Source: Pseudooceanicola antarcticus
GTDB taxonomy: Bacteria > Pseudomonadota > Alphaproteobacteria > Rhodobacterales > Rhodobacteraceae
Assembly (NCBI RefSeq): GCF_900215355.1
Contig: NZ_OBEA01000007.1
Span: 62,001-126,000, forward strand
Length of the DNA stretch: 64,000 nt
Direction: 5' to 3'
The translations under genes and the position numbers were made by a program. The notes under the pieces were generated by a model. That model was not told the DNA's origin. It ran no database searches and saw nothing but the letters and a program-made list of their open reading frames with translations. The first letter of the stretch is position 1. Each line of letters opens with the position of its first letter. Below are positions 8,822 to 16,344 of this stretch, piece by piece.

Positions 8822-8862
8822 TGCGGGACATTACCCGGTTACAAATACAAAATCCCTCAACG

Positions 8863-8890
8863 CCCCCCGTAACGGGGGGTCACAATGACC
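8863..8890. promoter_or_regulatory. Two further palindromes in the same divergent region
   Basis: CCCCCCGTAACGGGGGG (8863-8879) is a perfect 8+1+8 palindrome. Directly adjoining it, GGTCA-CAA-TGACC (8878-8890) repeats the half-site of the 8802-8821 palindrome with a shorter spacer. This may be a cluster of sites for one or two repressors. Confidence 0.4.
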
Positions 8891-8946
8891 TTACCCATGA
8901 TAATAACCGCATTGGCGGCCCCTGTCGCGCAGATTATACGGGGTCC

Positions 8947-9447
8947 ATGTTCGCTGACTTCCTCTCCCGCCTCACCGCGCCCCGACCCGCTCCGCTGGGT
9001 GAAGGCGATGCAAGACTTGCCCTGTCGTCCCTGCTGGTGCGCGTGGCCCGCGCCGACGGCACCTATGATGCCGGCGAACGCCGGACCATCCATCGCATCC
9101 TGATGACCCGCTATGGCCTCGACACGACCGAGGCAGAGGGTCTGCAACAGCAGGCCGAGGCGCTCGAGGGCGAGGCCCCCGATACCGTGCGCTTCACCCG
9201 CGCCATCAAGGACGCCGTGCCCTACGAGAACCGTCTCGAGGTGGTGCGCGCGCTCTGGGAGGTGGTGATGGCCGATGGCACCCGCGATCCCGAAGAGGAT
9301 GCCCTGCTGCGCCTTGTCACCTCGCTTCTGGGGATCACCGACCAGGACAGCCACCGCGCCCGGCTGCAAGCCAGGGACAAGGCCGCCTCGCGCGCGGATG
9401 ACGCAGGCGAGGCCCCCGCCGCCAAGGCCCCCGGCCCCTGGAGCTGA
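8947..9447 (+). CDS. TerB-like (tellurite resistance TerB family) protein
   Basis: The 166-residue product starts MFADFLSRLTAP and shows the TerB all-helical repeat. A first acidic motif, RVARADGTYDAGERRTIHRIL (starting near residue 36), is followed by a second, VVMADGTRDPEEDALLRLV (near 103). Asp/Glu side chains in these motifs bind metal in known TerB. The Ala/Pro-rich tail is not conserved in the family. The role outside tellurite operons is poorly defined. No ter operon is present here. Confidence 0.8.
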   Translation: MFADFLSRLTAPRPAPLGEGDARLALSSLLVRVARADGTYDAGERRTIHRILMTRYGLDTTEAEGLQQQAEALEGEAPDTVRFTRAIKDAVPYENRLEVVRALWEVVMADGTRDPEEDALLRLVTSLLGITDQDSHRARLQARDKAASRADDAGEAPAAKAPGPWS

Positions 9448-9633
9448 GACGCGACCGCGCGACCGGCCCCGCCCTTCGGCGCCCGTTCATGCATCGCGGA
9501 GCGGCACCGCCCCGGCCCAAGCCAAGGTGCCCTGGCCGCGGGGCCAGTTTCTGCTTGGACGACAGGCCAACACTTGGCATTCGGTCCCTTGGGACCGCAA
9601 CTCGGGGGCCTTAATTCAGGGAACGGGGTGAAG

Positions 9634-10431
9634 ATGACGCAAGACCGGACAGACCCGACCGCGGGCACGGCAATGATCGCGACCTTTCCCATGTATCTGG
9701 GCCCGCTCACCCGCGCCCCGCTGCAGGAGCTCTGGCATCAGACCCGCGCCGCCCTGGGCCATGGCCCGCAGAGGCTGACGCAGGACGCCCCTGACCTCTT
9801 CACGCTCTGGGAAAGCCCCGACCTGCTGATCGGCCAGACCTGCGGCCTGCCCTTCCGCAGCCGACTGAAGCAACGTGTGGGCTACGTCGGCACCACCGAC
9901 CCCGCCCTGCCCGACACGCCGCCCGGTCACTATCGCTCTGTCATCGTGGTGCGCCGCGACGACCCGGCGCGGCACCTGGAAGAGCTCGCAGGCCGTCCCG
10001 CCGCCGCCAATGAGCCCCTCAGCCAGTCCGGCTGGGCCGCGCTGGCCGACCATTTCGCGCGCGCTGGCGTGCCCCTCGGGCGGCTGCGTTTCACCGGCGC
10101 GCACAGGGCCTCGGCCCAGGCCGTCGCCCGGGGACTGGCGGATCTGGCGGCAATCGACATGGTGACCTGGAATCTCATGTGCTCTGAAGGGGATAGCACC
10201 GCCGCGCAGCTGCGCGTGCTGGACCGCACCCGGCCCACCCCGGCGCATCCGATCATCACCGCCAGGGCCCGCGATCCGCAGCCCCTGGCCCGCGCGCTCT
10301 CCTCCGCGCTCGAGGGAATCCGCCCGGACCAGGCGCGCGCCTTCGGCATCACCCGCCTGATCCCCCTCTCGGAAGCCGAATATTTCGCCGTTCCGCTGCC
10401 ACCGGCCCCAGAGAAGGTCGCGGTGTCGTGA
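9634..10431 (+). CDS. PhnD-like phosphate/phosphonate-type solute-binding domain protein, cytoplasmic
   Basis: A 265-residue protein starting MTQDRTDPTAG at the ATG after GGGGTGAAG. The sequence fits the PhnD-like periplasmic-binding fold: a first beta strand (IATFPMYLGPL), SVIVVRRDD in the middle, DMVTWNLM near the switch region, and PIITARARD in the second lobe. It has no signal peptide and no lipobox, so it is predicted to stay in the cytoplasm, unlike a transporter receptor. It precedes a histidine-type ABC cassette by 85 bases on the same strand; whether it belongs to that operon is unclear. Confidence 0.6.
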   Translation: MTQDRTDPTAGTAMIATFPMYLGPLTRAPLQELWHQTRAALGHGPQRLTQDAPDLFTLWESPDLLIGQTCGLPFRSRLKQRVGYVGTTDPALPDTPPGHYRSVIVVRRDDPARHLEELAGRPAAANEPLSQSGWAALADHFARAGVPLGRLRFTGAHRASAQAVARGLADLAAIDMVTWNLMCSEGDSTAAQLRVLDRTRPTPAHPIITARARDPQPLARALSSALEGIRPDQARAFGITRLIPLSEAEYFAVPLPPAPEKVAVS

Positions 10432-10516
10432 AGTCATTCATCACACGTGTTGATTTCCCCCGCGGTTTCGAGTCCTAATCCCCTTCAATCCAAGGAAAAG
10501 GCGCCCAGGGGGACAT

Positions 10517-11311
10517 GTGATCCAGAACCCGCCGGTCATAGAAATCCGAGATCTTCACAAGGCCTATGGCGCGCTCGAAGTGCTCAAGGGCGTCTCTCTG
10601 ACGGCCCACAGGGGCGATGTGATCTCGCTCATCGGGTCCTCGGGCTCGGGCAAGTCGACGCTTCTGCGCTGCGCCAACCTGCTGGAAGACAGCCAGCAGG
10701 GCGAAGTGCTGTTCAAGGGCGAGGCGGTGCGCTGGAAAGGCGAGGGGCACCACCGCCGTCCGGGCGATGCCAAGCAGGTGCTGCGCATCCGCACCAACCT
10801 TTCCATGGTCTTCCAGCAGTTCAACCTCTGGTCCCACATGACGATCCTGCAGAACGTCATGGAAGCGCCGCTGACCGTCATGGGCCGCGACCGCGCCGAG
10901 GTCGAACCCAAGGCACGCGCCTATCTGGAAAAGGTCGGCATCGGCGACAAGGCCGACGCCTGGCCGGCGCAGCTTTCCGGCGGCCAGCAGCAGCGCGCGG
11001 CCATCGCCCGCGCCCTCTGCATGGAACCCGAGGCGCTGCTCTTCGACGAGCCGACCTCGGCGCTCGATCCCGAGCTGGAACAGGAAGTCGTCAAGGTGAT
11101 CAAGGACCTCGCAGCCGAGGGCCGCACCATGCTGCTGGTCACCCATGACATGCGCCTCGCGGCCGACGTGTCGGACCAGGTGGTCTTCCTGCACCAGGGC
11201 AACCTGATCGAGCAGGGCCCGCCGGCCGAGCTCTTCGGCGCGCCCAAGACCGAGCGTCTGCGCCAGTTCCTCAGCGCCACCACCAGCGACCTTGCGGCAC
11301 AGGGCAGCTGA
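10517..11311 (+). CDS. ABC transporter ATP-binding protein, polar amino acid/amine (HisP) family
   Basis: A 264-residue ATPase of the HisP/GlnQ family that powers a polar amino-acid or amine importer. Visible are Walker A GSSGSGKST (about residues 40-48), the Q-loop FQQFN, the ABC signature LSGGQQQR, Walker B LLFDEPTSALDPE and the H-loop THDM. It starts with GTG at 10517; the ATG two bases upstream is out of frame and stops at once. It leads an operon with a binding protein and two permeases. Confidence 0.93.
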   Translation: MIQNPPVIEIRDLHKAYGALEVLKGVSLTAHRGDVISLIGSSGSGKSTLLRCANLLEDSQQGEVLFKGEAVRWKGEGHHRRPGDAKQVLRIRTNLSMVFQQFNLWSHMTILQNVMEAPLTVMGRDRAEVEPKARAYLEKVGIGDKADAWPAQLSGGQQQRAAIARALCMEPEALLFDEPTSALDPELEQEVVKVIKDLAAEGRTMLLVTHDMRLAADVSDQVVFLHQGNLIEQGPPAELFGAPKTERLRQFLSATTSDLAAQGS

Positions 11312-11393
11312 CTTCAGCCTTTCCGAGCTCGGGCAAACCGGGCCGGTTCTCAGTGGCGGCCAGACCGCCTGACACTTCACCGGGAGAGATCCA

Positions 11394-12113
11394 ATGAACA
11401 AGATTATCCTCAGCACCGCGCTTCTGGCGCTTACCGCCTCCGGCGCCCTGGCTCAGGACGTGATCCGCATGGGCACCGAGGGCCAGTACCCTCCGTACAA
11501 CATGATCGGCGACAGCGGCGAGGTCGAAGGCTTCGAAATCGACCTCGGCAACGAGCTTTGCGAGCGCGCCGGCCTGACCTGCGAATGGGTCATCAACGAT
11601 TGGGATTCGATCATCCCGAACCTGGTCTCGGGCAACTACGACACCATCATCGCCGGCATGTCGATCACCGCCGAGCGTGACGAAGTCATCGACTTCACCC
11701 AGGACTACTACCCGCCCACCGGCTCGATCTACATCGCGCTCGAGGACGGCGTGGACCTGGAAGGCGGCGTTGTCGCAGCCCAGACCGGCACCATCCAGGC
11801 CGGCTACGTGGCCGAGACCGGCGCCACCCTGCTGGAATTCGCCACCCCCGACGAGACCATCGCCGCCGTGCAGAACGGTGAAGCCGATGCGGTCTTCGCC
11901 GACAAGGACTTCCTGCTACCCTACACCGAAAGCGGTGAGCTGATGGTCGTGGGCGAAGAAGTGCCCCTCGGCGGCGGCGTCGGCATGGGCCTGCGTGAAT
12001 CCGACACCGAGCTGAAGGCCAAGTTCGACGCGGCCATCACCTCGATGAAGGAAGACGGCACCCTGAACACCCTGCTCGACGAGTACTTCGGCGAAGGCAC
12101 CGGCACCTACTAA
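11394..12113 (+). CDS. Periplasmic substrate-binding protein, HisJ/ArgT-type
   Basis: The 239-residue protein has a signal peptide (MNKIILSTALLALTASGALA, cut before QDVIRMG) and the family-3 binding domain: GTEGQYPPYN, GFEIDLGNELCERAG, the NDWDSIIPNLVSG segment and GGVGMGL near the end. It would capture a polar amino acid or diamine in the periplasm and pass it to the two permeases downstream. A GC-rich double hairpin separates it from the permease gene, a common way to keep binding-protein mRNA more abundant. Confidence 0.93.
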   Translation: MNKIILSTALLALTASGALAQDVIRMGTEGQYPPYNMIGDSGEVEGFEIDLGNELCERAGLTCEWVINDWDSIIPNLVSGNYDTIIAGMSITAERDEVIDFTQDYYPPTGSIYIALEDGVDLEGGVVAAQTGTIQAGYVAETGATLLEFATPDETIAAVQNGEADAVFADKDFLLPYTESGELMVVGEEVPLGGGVGMGLRESDTELKAKFDAAITSMKEDGTLNTLLDEYFGEGTGTY

Positions 12114-12139
12114 GGGCTCCGGGGCCCCATGGCCCCACC

Positions 12140-12203
12140 GCCGGGGGCTTGCCCCCGGCACCCGAGAGACCGGCGGGGGGCGGGGCAAGCCCCGCCCCCC
12201 GCC
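12140..12203. other. Two GC hairpins between binding-protein and permease genes
   Basis: GCCGGGGGC-TT-GCCCCCGGC (12140-12159) is followed by a second stem with perfect 15-base arms (12172-12186 and 12189-12203) and an AA loop. There is no U-tract. The likely role is a transcript-stabilising or polarity element in the operon that shields the upstream mRNA from 3' exonucleases. Confidence 0.6.
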
Positions 12204-12248
12204 TCACACCCCCGGACCCACCACCGCCAAGCCCCCAGGAGGATCGCC

Positions 12249-13136
12249 TTGTTCGACTTCTGCGCCGATCCCGACCTCCTCGAAGGAGGCCGCTGGCTGA
12301 GTTGCTACCTGACGACGCCCAAGCACATGATGTTCTACCAGAGCTTCCTGGTGGTCATCGTGCTGATGCTCATTACCGCGCCCATCGCGCTCGGCGTGGG
12401 CTTCCTGGGCGCCCTGGCCACGCGCTCTCACCTGGCGCCGCTGCGCTGGCTGGGCCGCGGCTATACCTCGCTGGTGCGCGGCGTGCCCGACATCGCCTTC
12501 TTCCTCTTCGTGCCGCTGGCGCTCGACCAGGGCCTGGAATACCTGCGCCACAAGGCGAAATGCCCCGACTGGACAGATGCGATCCGCCAGGGCAGCGATT
12601 TCGTCGTCTGCTCCGAGGCCAAGTTCCCGCTCTCCTCCACCCCGCAGATCTGGCACGAGCTTTACGGCGTGGCCCTGGCCATCATCGCCTTCGCCTTCGT
12701 CTTCGGCGCCTTCGCGGCCTTCGTGCTGTCGGGCGCGATGAACGCCGTGCCCCGCGCCCAGCTCGAGACCGCCGAGGCCTATGGCATGACCCGCGGCCAG
12801 GTCACCCGGCGGGTGCTGGTGCCGCAGATGTGGACCTATGCCCTGCCCGGCCTGTCGAACCTCTGGATGATCCTCATCAAGGCCACCCCGCTGCTCTTCC
12901 TGCTGGGGGTCGAGGACGTGGTCTACTGGGCCAGGGAGCTCGGCGGCTCCAAGACCTCGGCCTACAGCTATCCGCACCCTGACTGGCGGATCTGGTACTT
13001 CCTGGCGCTGCTGGTCTTCTACCTGCTGGTGACCAAGCTTTCCGAGGTGGGCTTCGCCCGCCTCACCCGCCGCCTGTCGCGCGGCCAGGCCACGGCGCAT
13101 GGCATGAATGAAGCCCGCAAGGGAGCCCAGGCATGA
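12249..13136 (+). CDS. Amino acid/amine ABC transporter permease (HisM/HisQ type), first of pair
   Basis: The frame is open upstream through the GC hairpins. The best start is TTG at 12249, six bases after CAGGAGG, giving LFDFCADPDLLEGGRW and 295 residues. Several membrane segments (about residues 35-60, 80-105, 150-180, 215-240, 260-285) and the family motif ETAEAYGMTRGQVTRRVLVPQ (EAA loop, about 173-193) contact the ATPase. The central insert around residues 100-140 (KAKCPDWTDAIRQGSDFVVC) is larger than in the usual HisM. The stop overlaps the next permease start. Confidence 0.88.
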   Translation: MFDFCADPDLLEGGRWLSCYLTTPKHMMFYQSFLVVIVLMLITAPIALGVGFLGALATRSHLAPLRWLGRGYTSLVRGVPDIAFFLFVPLALDQGLEYLRHKAKCPDWTDAIRQGSDFVVCSEAKFPLSSTPQIWHELYGVALAIIAFAFVFGAFAAFVLSGAMNAVPRAQLETAEAYGMTRGQVTRRVLVPQMWTYALPGLSNLWMILIKATPLLFLLGVEDVVYWARELGGSKTSAYSYPHPDWRIWYFLALLVFYLLVTKLSEVGFARLTRRLSRGQATAHGMNEARKGAQA

Positions 13137-13975
13137 TGAGCTGCATCGACACCATCCAGGCCTACGGGCTGCGCGCCATCGGCCTCGGCGAGCGGCTGCT
13201 GCCGCGCTCGGATTTCACGCTCTGCGACCAGTTCGTGCTGATCGGCTCGGGCATGATCTGGAACCTCTACTTCGGTCTCGGCGCTCTCCTGCTGGGCTTC
13301 TGGGCCGCGATCGGCATGGCCCTGGCGCGCAACTCCGACAACTGGATGCTGCGCAAGCCGGCCGAGTGGTTCATCTTCATCTTCCGCGGCTCGCCGCTCT
13401 TCATCCAGTTCTTCTTCTTCTACGCGCTCTTCACCCAGCTCCCGCGCGAGGGCATCCCGATCAACCTCGGGGTGGTCTCCTTCACCGCCGAGACCTCCTG
13501 GCTGACCCGTGCCTGGGGCGGCGCGCTGGTCACCCTGTTCCTCAACACCACCGCCTACGCCGGAGAGATCTTCCTCGGCGGCCTGCGCTCGGTGCCGAAA
13601 GGGGACCTCGAGGCGGCGGATGCCTATGGGTTCTCGGGCTGGAAGAAGTTCCGCCGCATCACCTTCCCGACCATGCTGCGCCTGGCCTGGCCCGCCTATA
13701 CCAACGAGGCGATCTTCCTCTTCCACGCCACGACGCTGGTCTACTTCAGTTCCTTCCCGGCGCGGCAGCAGAAGGGCGATGCGCTCTACTACGCGGATTA
13801 CTTCGCCTCGAAGACCTTCAACCCCTTCATCCCCTACCCCATCCTGGCGATGTACTTCATCCTGCTGACCCTGGCCGTGGTCTTCATCTACGGGGCGATC
13901 TACCGGCGCCTGAACCGGCACCTGCCCTCGAACCAGAGGACCCGCCTGCGGCCGCGCCCCCAGATCGTGCGCTGA
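13133..13975 (+). CDS. Amino acid/amine ABC transporter permease, second of pair
   Basis: A 280-residue permease whose ATG overlaps the previous stop by four bases (ATGA), so translation is coupled. It shows the HisM/HisQ family FIFRGSPLFIQFFFFYALFT segment (about residues 82-101) and the EAA loop DLEAADAYGFSGWKKFRRI (about 158-176). With 12249-13136, 11394-12113 and 10517-11311 it makes a complete importer. The downstream glutamine-synthetase-like ligases suggest the cargo may be an amine or polar amino acid that is then gamma-glutamylated; this is inference. Confidence 0.9.
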   Translation: MMSCIDTIQAYGLRAIGLGERLLPRSDFTLCDQFVLIGSGMIWNLYFGLGALLLGFWAAIGMALARNSDNWMLRKPAEWFIFIFRGSPLFIQFFFFYALFTQLPREGIPINLGVVSFTAETSWLTRAWGGALVTLFLNTTAYAGEIFLGGLRSVPKGDLEAADAYGFSGWKKFRRITFPTMLRLAWPAYTNEAIFLFHATTLVYFSSFPARQQKGDALYYADYFASKTFNPFIPYPILAMYFILLTLAVVFIYGAIYRRLNRHLPSNQRTRLRPRPQIVR

Positions 13976-14053
13976 AGTGCCTGTCCCCGCAGGGGCCGGG
14001 GATGCCCGAGGCGCACAGGCCGCAAGGGGCCGGACGCCAGCCCCTTGCCCGCA

Positions 14054-14094
14054 GCGCCTCGGCGCGGGCATATTTTGGGCAAACGCGATGGATG
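14054..14094. repeat. Diverged copy of the GTATTTT intergenic repeat
   Basis: GCGCCTCGGCGCGGGCATAT followed by TTTGGGCAAACGCGATGG resembles the arm consensus (GCCTCCGGCGGGAGTATTTT, then a GATG end) seen at 17791, 24399, 42550 and 56588. It lies between the permease gene and the first ligase gene. A GC-rich upstream partner (around 14000-14013) can pair with part of it. Confidence 0.4.
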
Positions 14095-14121
14095 CCCCCC
14101 TGCTTCTGGTGGTCAGCGATT

Positions 14122-14191
14122 AAATTTGATCATTTTCTCACTTCCGCTCTGGGGGCAGATGGGTCACAATACCCGTGATTTGATCATATTT
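14122..14191. promoter_or_regulatory. Two ATTTGATCAT direct repeats, candidate operators
   Basis: AAATTTGATCATTTT (14122-14136) and ATTTGATCATATTT (14178-14191) share the core ATTTGATCAT, each centred on the palindrome TGATCA. The cores are 54 bases apart, about five helical turns, just upstream of the glutamine-synthetase-like gene at 14224. The local AT-rich stretch is unusual here. This suggests a dimeric regulator binding on one face of the helix. The regulator is not identified. Confidence 0.45.
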
Positions 14192-14223
14192 CGATGGTGG
14201 CCTACCGGCCACGAGGGGTTTCG

Positions 14224-15540
14224 ATGAACTTCGGGCAATACCGCACCTTCCGGGTGGCGGCAGCAGATCTCAACGGGCAGATGCGCGGCAAACGAGTGCC
14301 GGTGGCCTCCTACGACAAACTGGGCACCGAAGGCGCCCGCATGCCGCTCTCGGTGCTCAACGTCGATATCTGGGGCGCGGATATCGAGGACAGCCCGCTG
14401 GTCTTCGAGACCGGCGACGAGGACGGGGTGCTGAAACCCACCGAACACGGGCCGGTGCCCATGCCCTGGCTCGACAGCCCCTCGGCGCTGGTGCCCATGT
14501 GGATGTTCCACGATGACGGCACCCCCTTCGCCGGCGACCCCCGCCACGCCCTGCGCGCCGTGCTCGACCGCTACGCCGAACGCGGCTGGTCCGTGCAGGC
14601 CGCCGTTGAGATGGAGTTCTACCTGGTCGACGACACCGGACACCAGCTCTCGGCGCCGCAGAACCCGATCTCGGGGCGCCCCGTTTTCGGCAATGCCATC
14701 CTGTCGATCCGCCAGCTGGATGCCTTCGACAGCTTCCTGACCGATCTCTACGACGCCTGTGACGCCATGGAGATCCCCGCCGACAGCGCCTCCTCCGAGG
14801 CCGGGCTGGGCCAGTTCGAGATCAACCTCGATCACCGCGACGCCATGGCGGCCGCCGACGACGCCTGGCTCTTCAAGGCCATGGTGCGCGGCATGGCACG
14901 CAAGCACGACATGGCGGCCACCTTCATGGCCAAGCCCTTCCCCAATGACGCGGGCAGCGGGATGCATGTGCATTTCTCGGTGCTGGACGAGAACGGCGAC
15001 AACATCTTCGACAATGGCGGCCCCGAGGGCACGCCGCTGCTGAAGAACGCCGTCGCCGGCTGTCTTGCCGGCCTTGCCCCCGGCACCCTGGTCTGGGCGC
15101 CCCACGGCAACAGCTACGAGCGCTTCACCCCCGGCGCCCACGCCCCCACGGGCGCCTGCTGGGCCTACGAGAACCGCACCGCCGCCATCCGCATCCCCTC
15201 GGGGCCGGCCAAGGCGCGGCGGATCGAGCACCGCGTGGCCTGTGGCGACATCAACCCCTACCTGGTGCTGGCCACCATCCTCGGCTCGGCGCTGGTCGGC
15301 ATCGAGGACGGCTTGCAGCCCCCCGCGCCCATCACCGGCAATGCCTACGAGCTGGACCTGCCCGGCGTCATGCCCGACTGGGCCAGCGCGCTGGAGCGCT
15401 TCGAGACCGATCCGATGATCAAGCGCATCTTCACGCCCGAGCTGATCTGCAACTACGCCATGACCAAGCGGCAGGAGATCCGCCGCCTGGCGGAGCTGCC
15501 GGAAGAGGAACACTGGAAGGTCTACCTCGAGACGGTCTGA
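14224..15540 (+). CDS. Glutamine synthetase family ligase, gamma-glutamyl-amine type (first copy)
   Basis: The 438-residue product starts MNFGQYRTFRVAAADLNGQM after GAGGGG. The GS catalytic domain is complete: VEMEFYLV (metal Glu), GLGQFEINL, HVHFSVL (His ligand), NSYERF, ENRTAAIRIP and RRIEHRVA. Like PuuA and GlnA3/GlnA4 types it lacks the adenylylation loop of true GlnA, so it probably joins glutamate to an amine or amino acid rather than to ammonia. It leads the ligase-amidotransferase-ligase set and has paired TTTGATCA sites upstream. Confidence 0.88.
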   Translation: MNFGQYRTFRVAAADLNGQMRGKRVPVASYDKLGTEGARMPLSVLNVDIWGADIEDSPLVFETGDEDGVLKPTEHGPVPMPWLDSPSALVPMWMFHDDGTPFAGDPRHALRAVLDRYAERGWSVQAAVEMEFYLVDDTGHQLSAPQNPISGRPVFGNAILSIRQLDAFDSFLTDLYDACDAMEIPADSASSEAGLGQFEINLDHRDAMAAADDAWLFKAMVRGMARKHDMAATFMAKPFPNDAGSGMHVHFSVLDENGDNIFDNGGPEGTPLLKNAVAGCLAGLAPGTLVWAPHGNSYERFTPGAHAPTGACWAYENRTAAIRIPSGPAKARRIEHRVACGDINPYLVLATILGSALVGIEDGLQPPAPITGNAYELDLPGVMPDWASALERFETDPMIKRIFTPELICNYAMTKRQEIRRLAELPEEEHWKVYLETV

Positions 15541-15663
15541 CCCCCATCCTGCCCGAAACCGCTCCCGCCGCAGGCATCGCGGCCGGCGGGCGCGATATCT
15601 GCGCGGGCCTCTTGCCGCCTCGCACGGGCTCCATTACCTTCGCGGTGCAACAGACGGTGTTTC

Positions 15664-16344
15664 ATGAAAATCGGCATCCTCCAGACCGGACATGCGCCCG
15701 AGAAAATGCTTGATGACATGGGGGATTACCCCGGTTTCTTCGAGCAGCTTCTCGCGGGCAACGACTTTACCTACGAGACCTACGCAGTGGTGGACGGGAT
15801 CTTCCCGGAAGGGGCGCGCAGCTGCGACGGCTGGATCATCACCGGCTCGCGCCACGGGGCCTATGAAGAGCACGCCTGGATTCCCCCGCTCGAGGACCTG
15901 ATCCGCCAGATCTACGCCGAGGGGGTGCCCCTGGTGGGTGTCTGCTTCGGCCACCAGATCATCGCCCAGGCGCTTGGCGGCCATGTCGAGAAATTCTCCG
16001 GCGGCTGGTCCGTCGGTGCCACCCGCTATACCGGCGAGGCGGGCAGCAAGACGCTCAACGCCTGGCACCAGGACCAGGTGACGATGCTGCCGCCCGGCGC
16101 GCGGGTCCTGGCCTCCTCGCCCTTCTGCCAATATGCGGCGCTGGCCTATGGCGACCATGTCTATACCATCCAGCCGCATCCCGAATACGGCGCCCGCGCC
16201 ATCGAGATCCTGCTGGAAACCCGCGCCCCCGGCGTGGTGCCCGCCTACCTGATCGAGGATGCCACCCAGCGCCTCGAAACGCCGACAACCGAACTGGACG
16301 AGGCCGCCCGCATCGCGGCGGTGCTGAAAGGAACTCCCGCATGA
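15664..16344 (+). CDS. Class I glutamine amidotransferase-like hydrolase
   Basis: A 226-residue stand-alone class I amidotransferase domain with nucleophile Cys94 in GVCFGHQ and the His172/Glu174 pair in QPHPEY. Beside GS-like ligases, such proteins hydrolyse gamma-glutamyl amides (as PuuD does to free GABA) or donate nitrogen. The context favours a gamma-glutamyl hydrolase; that is inference. The ATG at 15664 opens MKIGILQTGH. Its stop overlaps the next ligase start (ATGA, 16341-16344), so the two are made together. Confidence 0.88.
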   Translation: MKIGILQTGHAPEKMLDDMGDYPGFFEQLLAGNDFTYETYAVVDGIFPEGARSCDGWIITGSRHGAYEEHAWIPPLEDLIRQIYAEGVPLVGVCFGHQIIAQALGGHVEKFSGGWSVGATRYTGEAGSKTLNAWHQDQVTMLPPGARVLASSPFCQYAALAYGDHVYTIQPHPEYGARAIEILLETRAPGVVPAYLIEDATQRLETPTTELDEAARIAAVLKGTPA

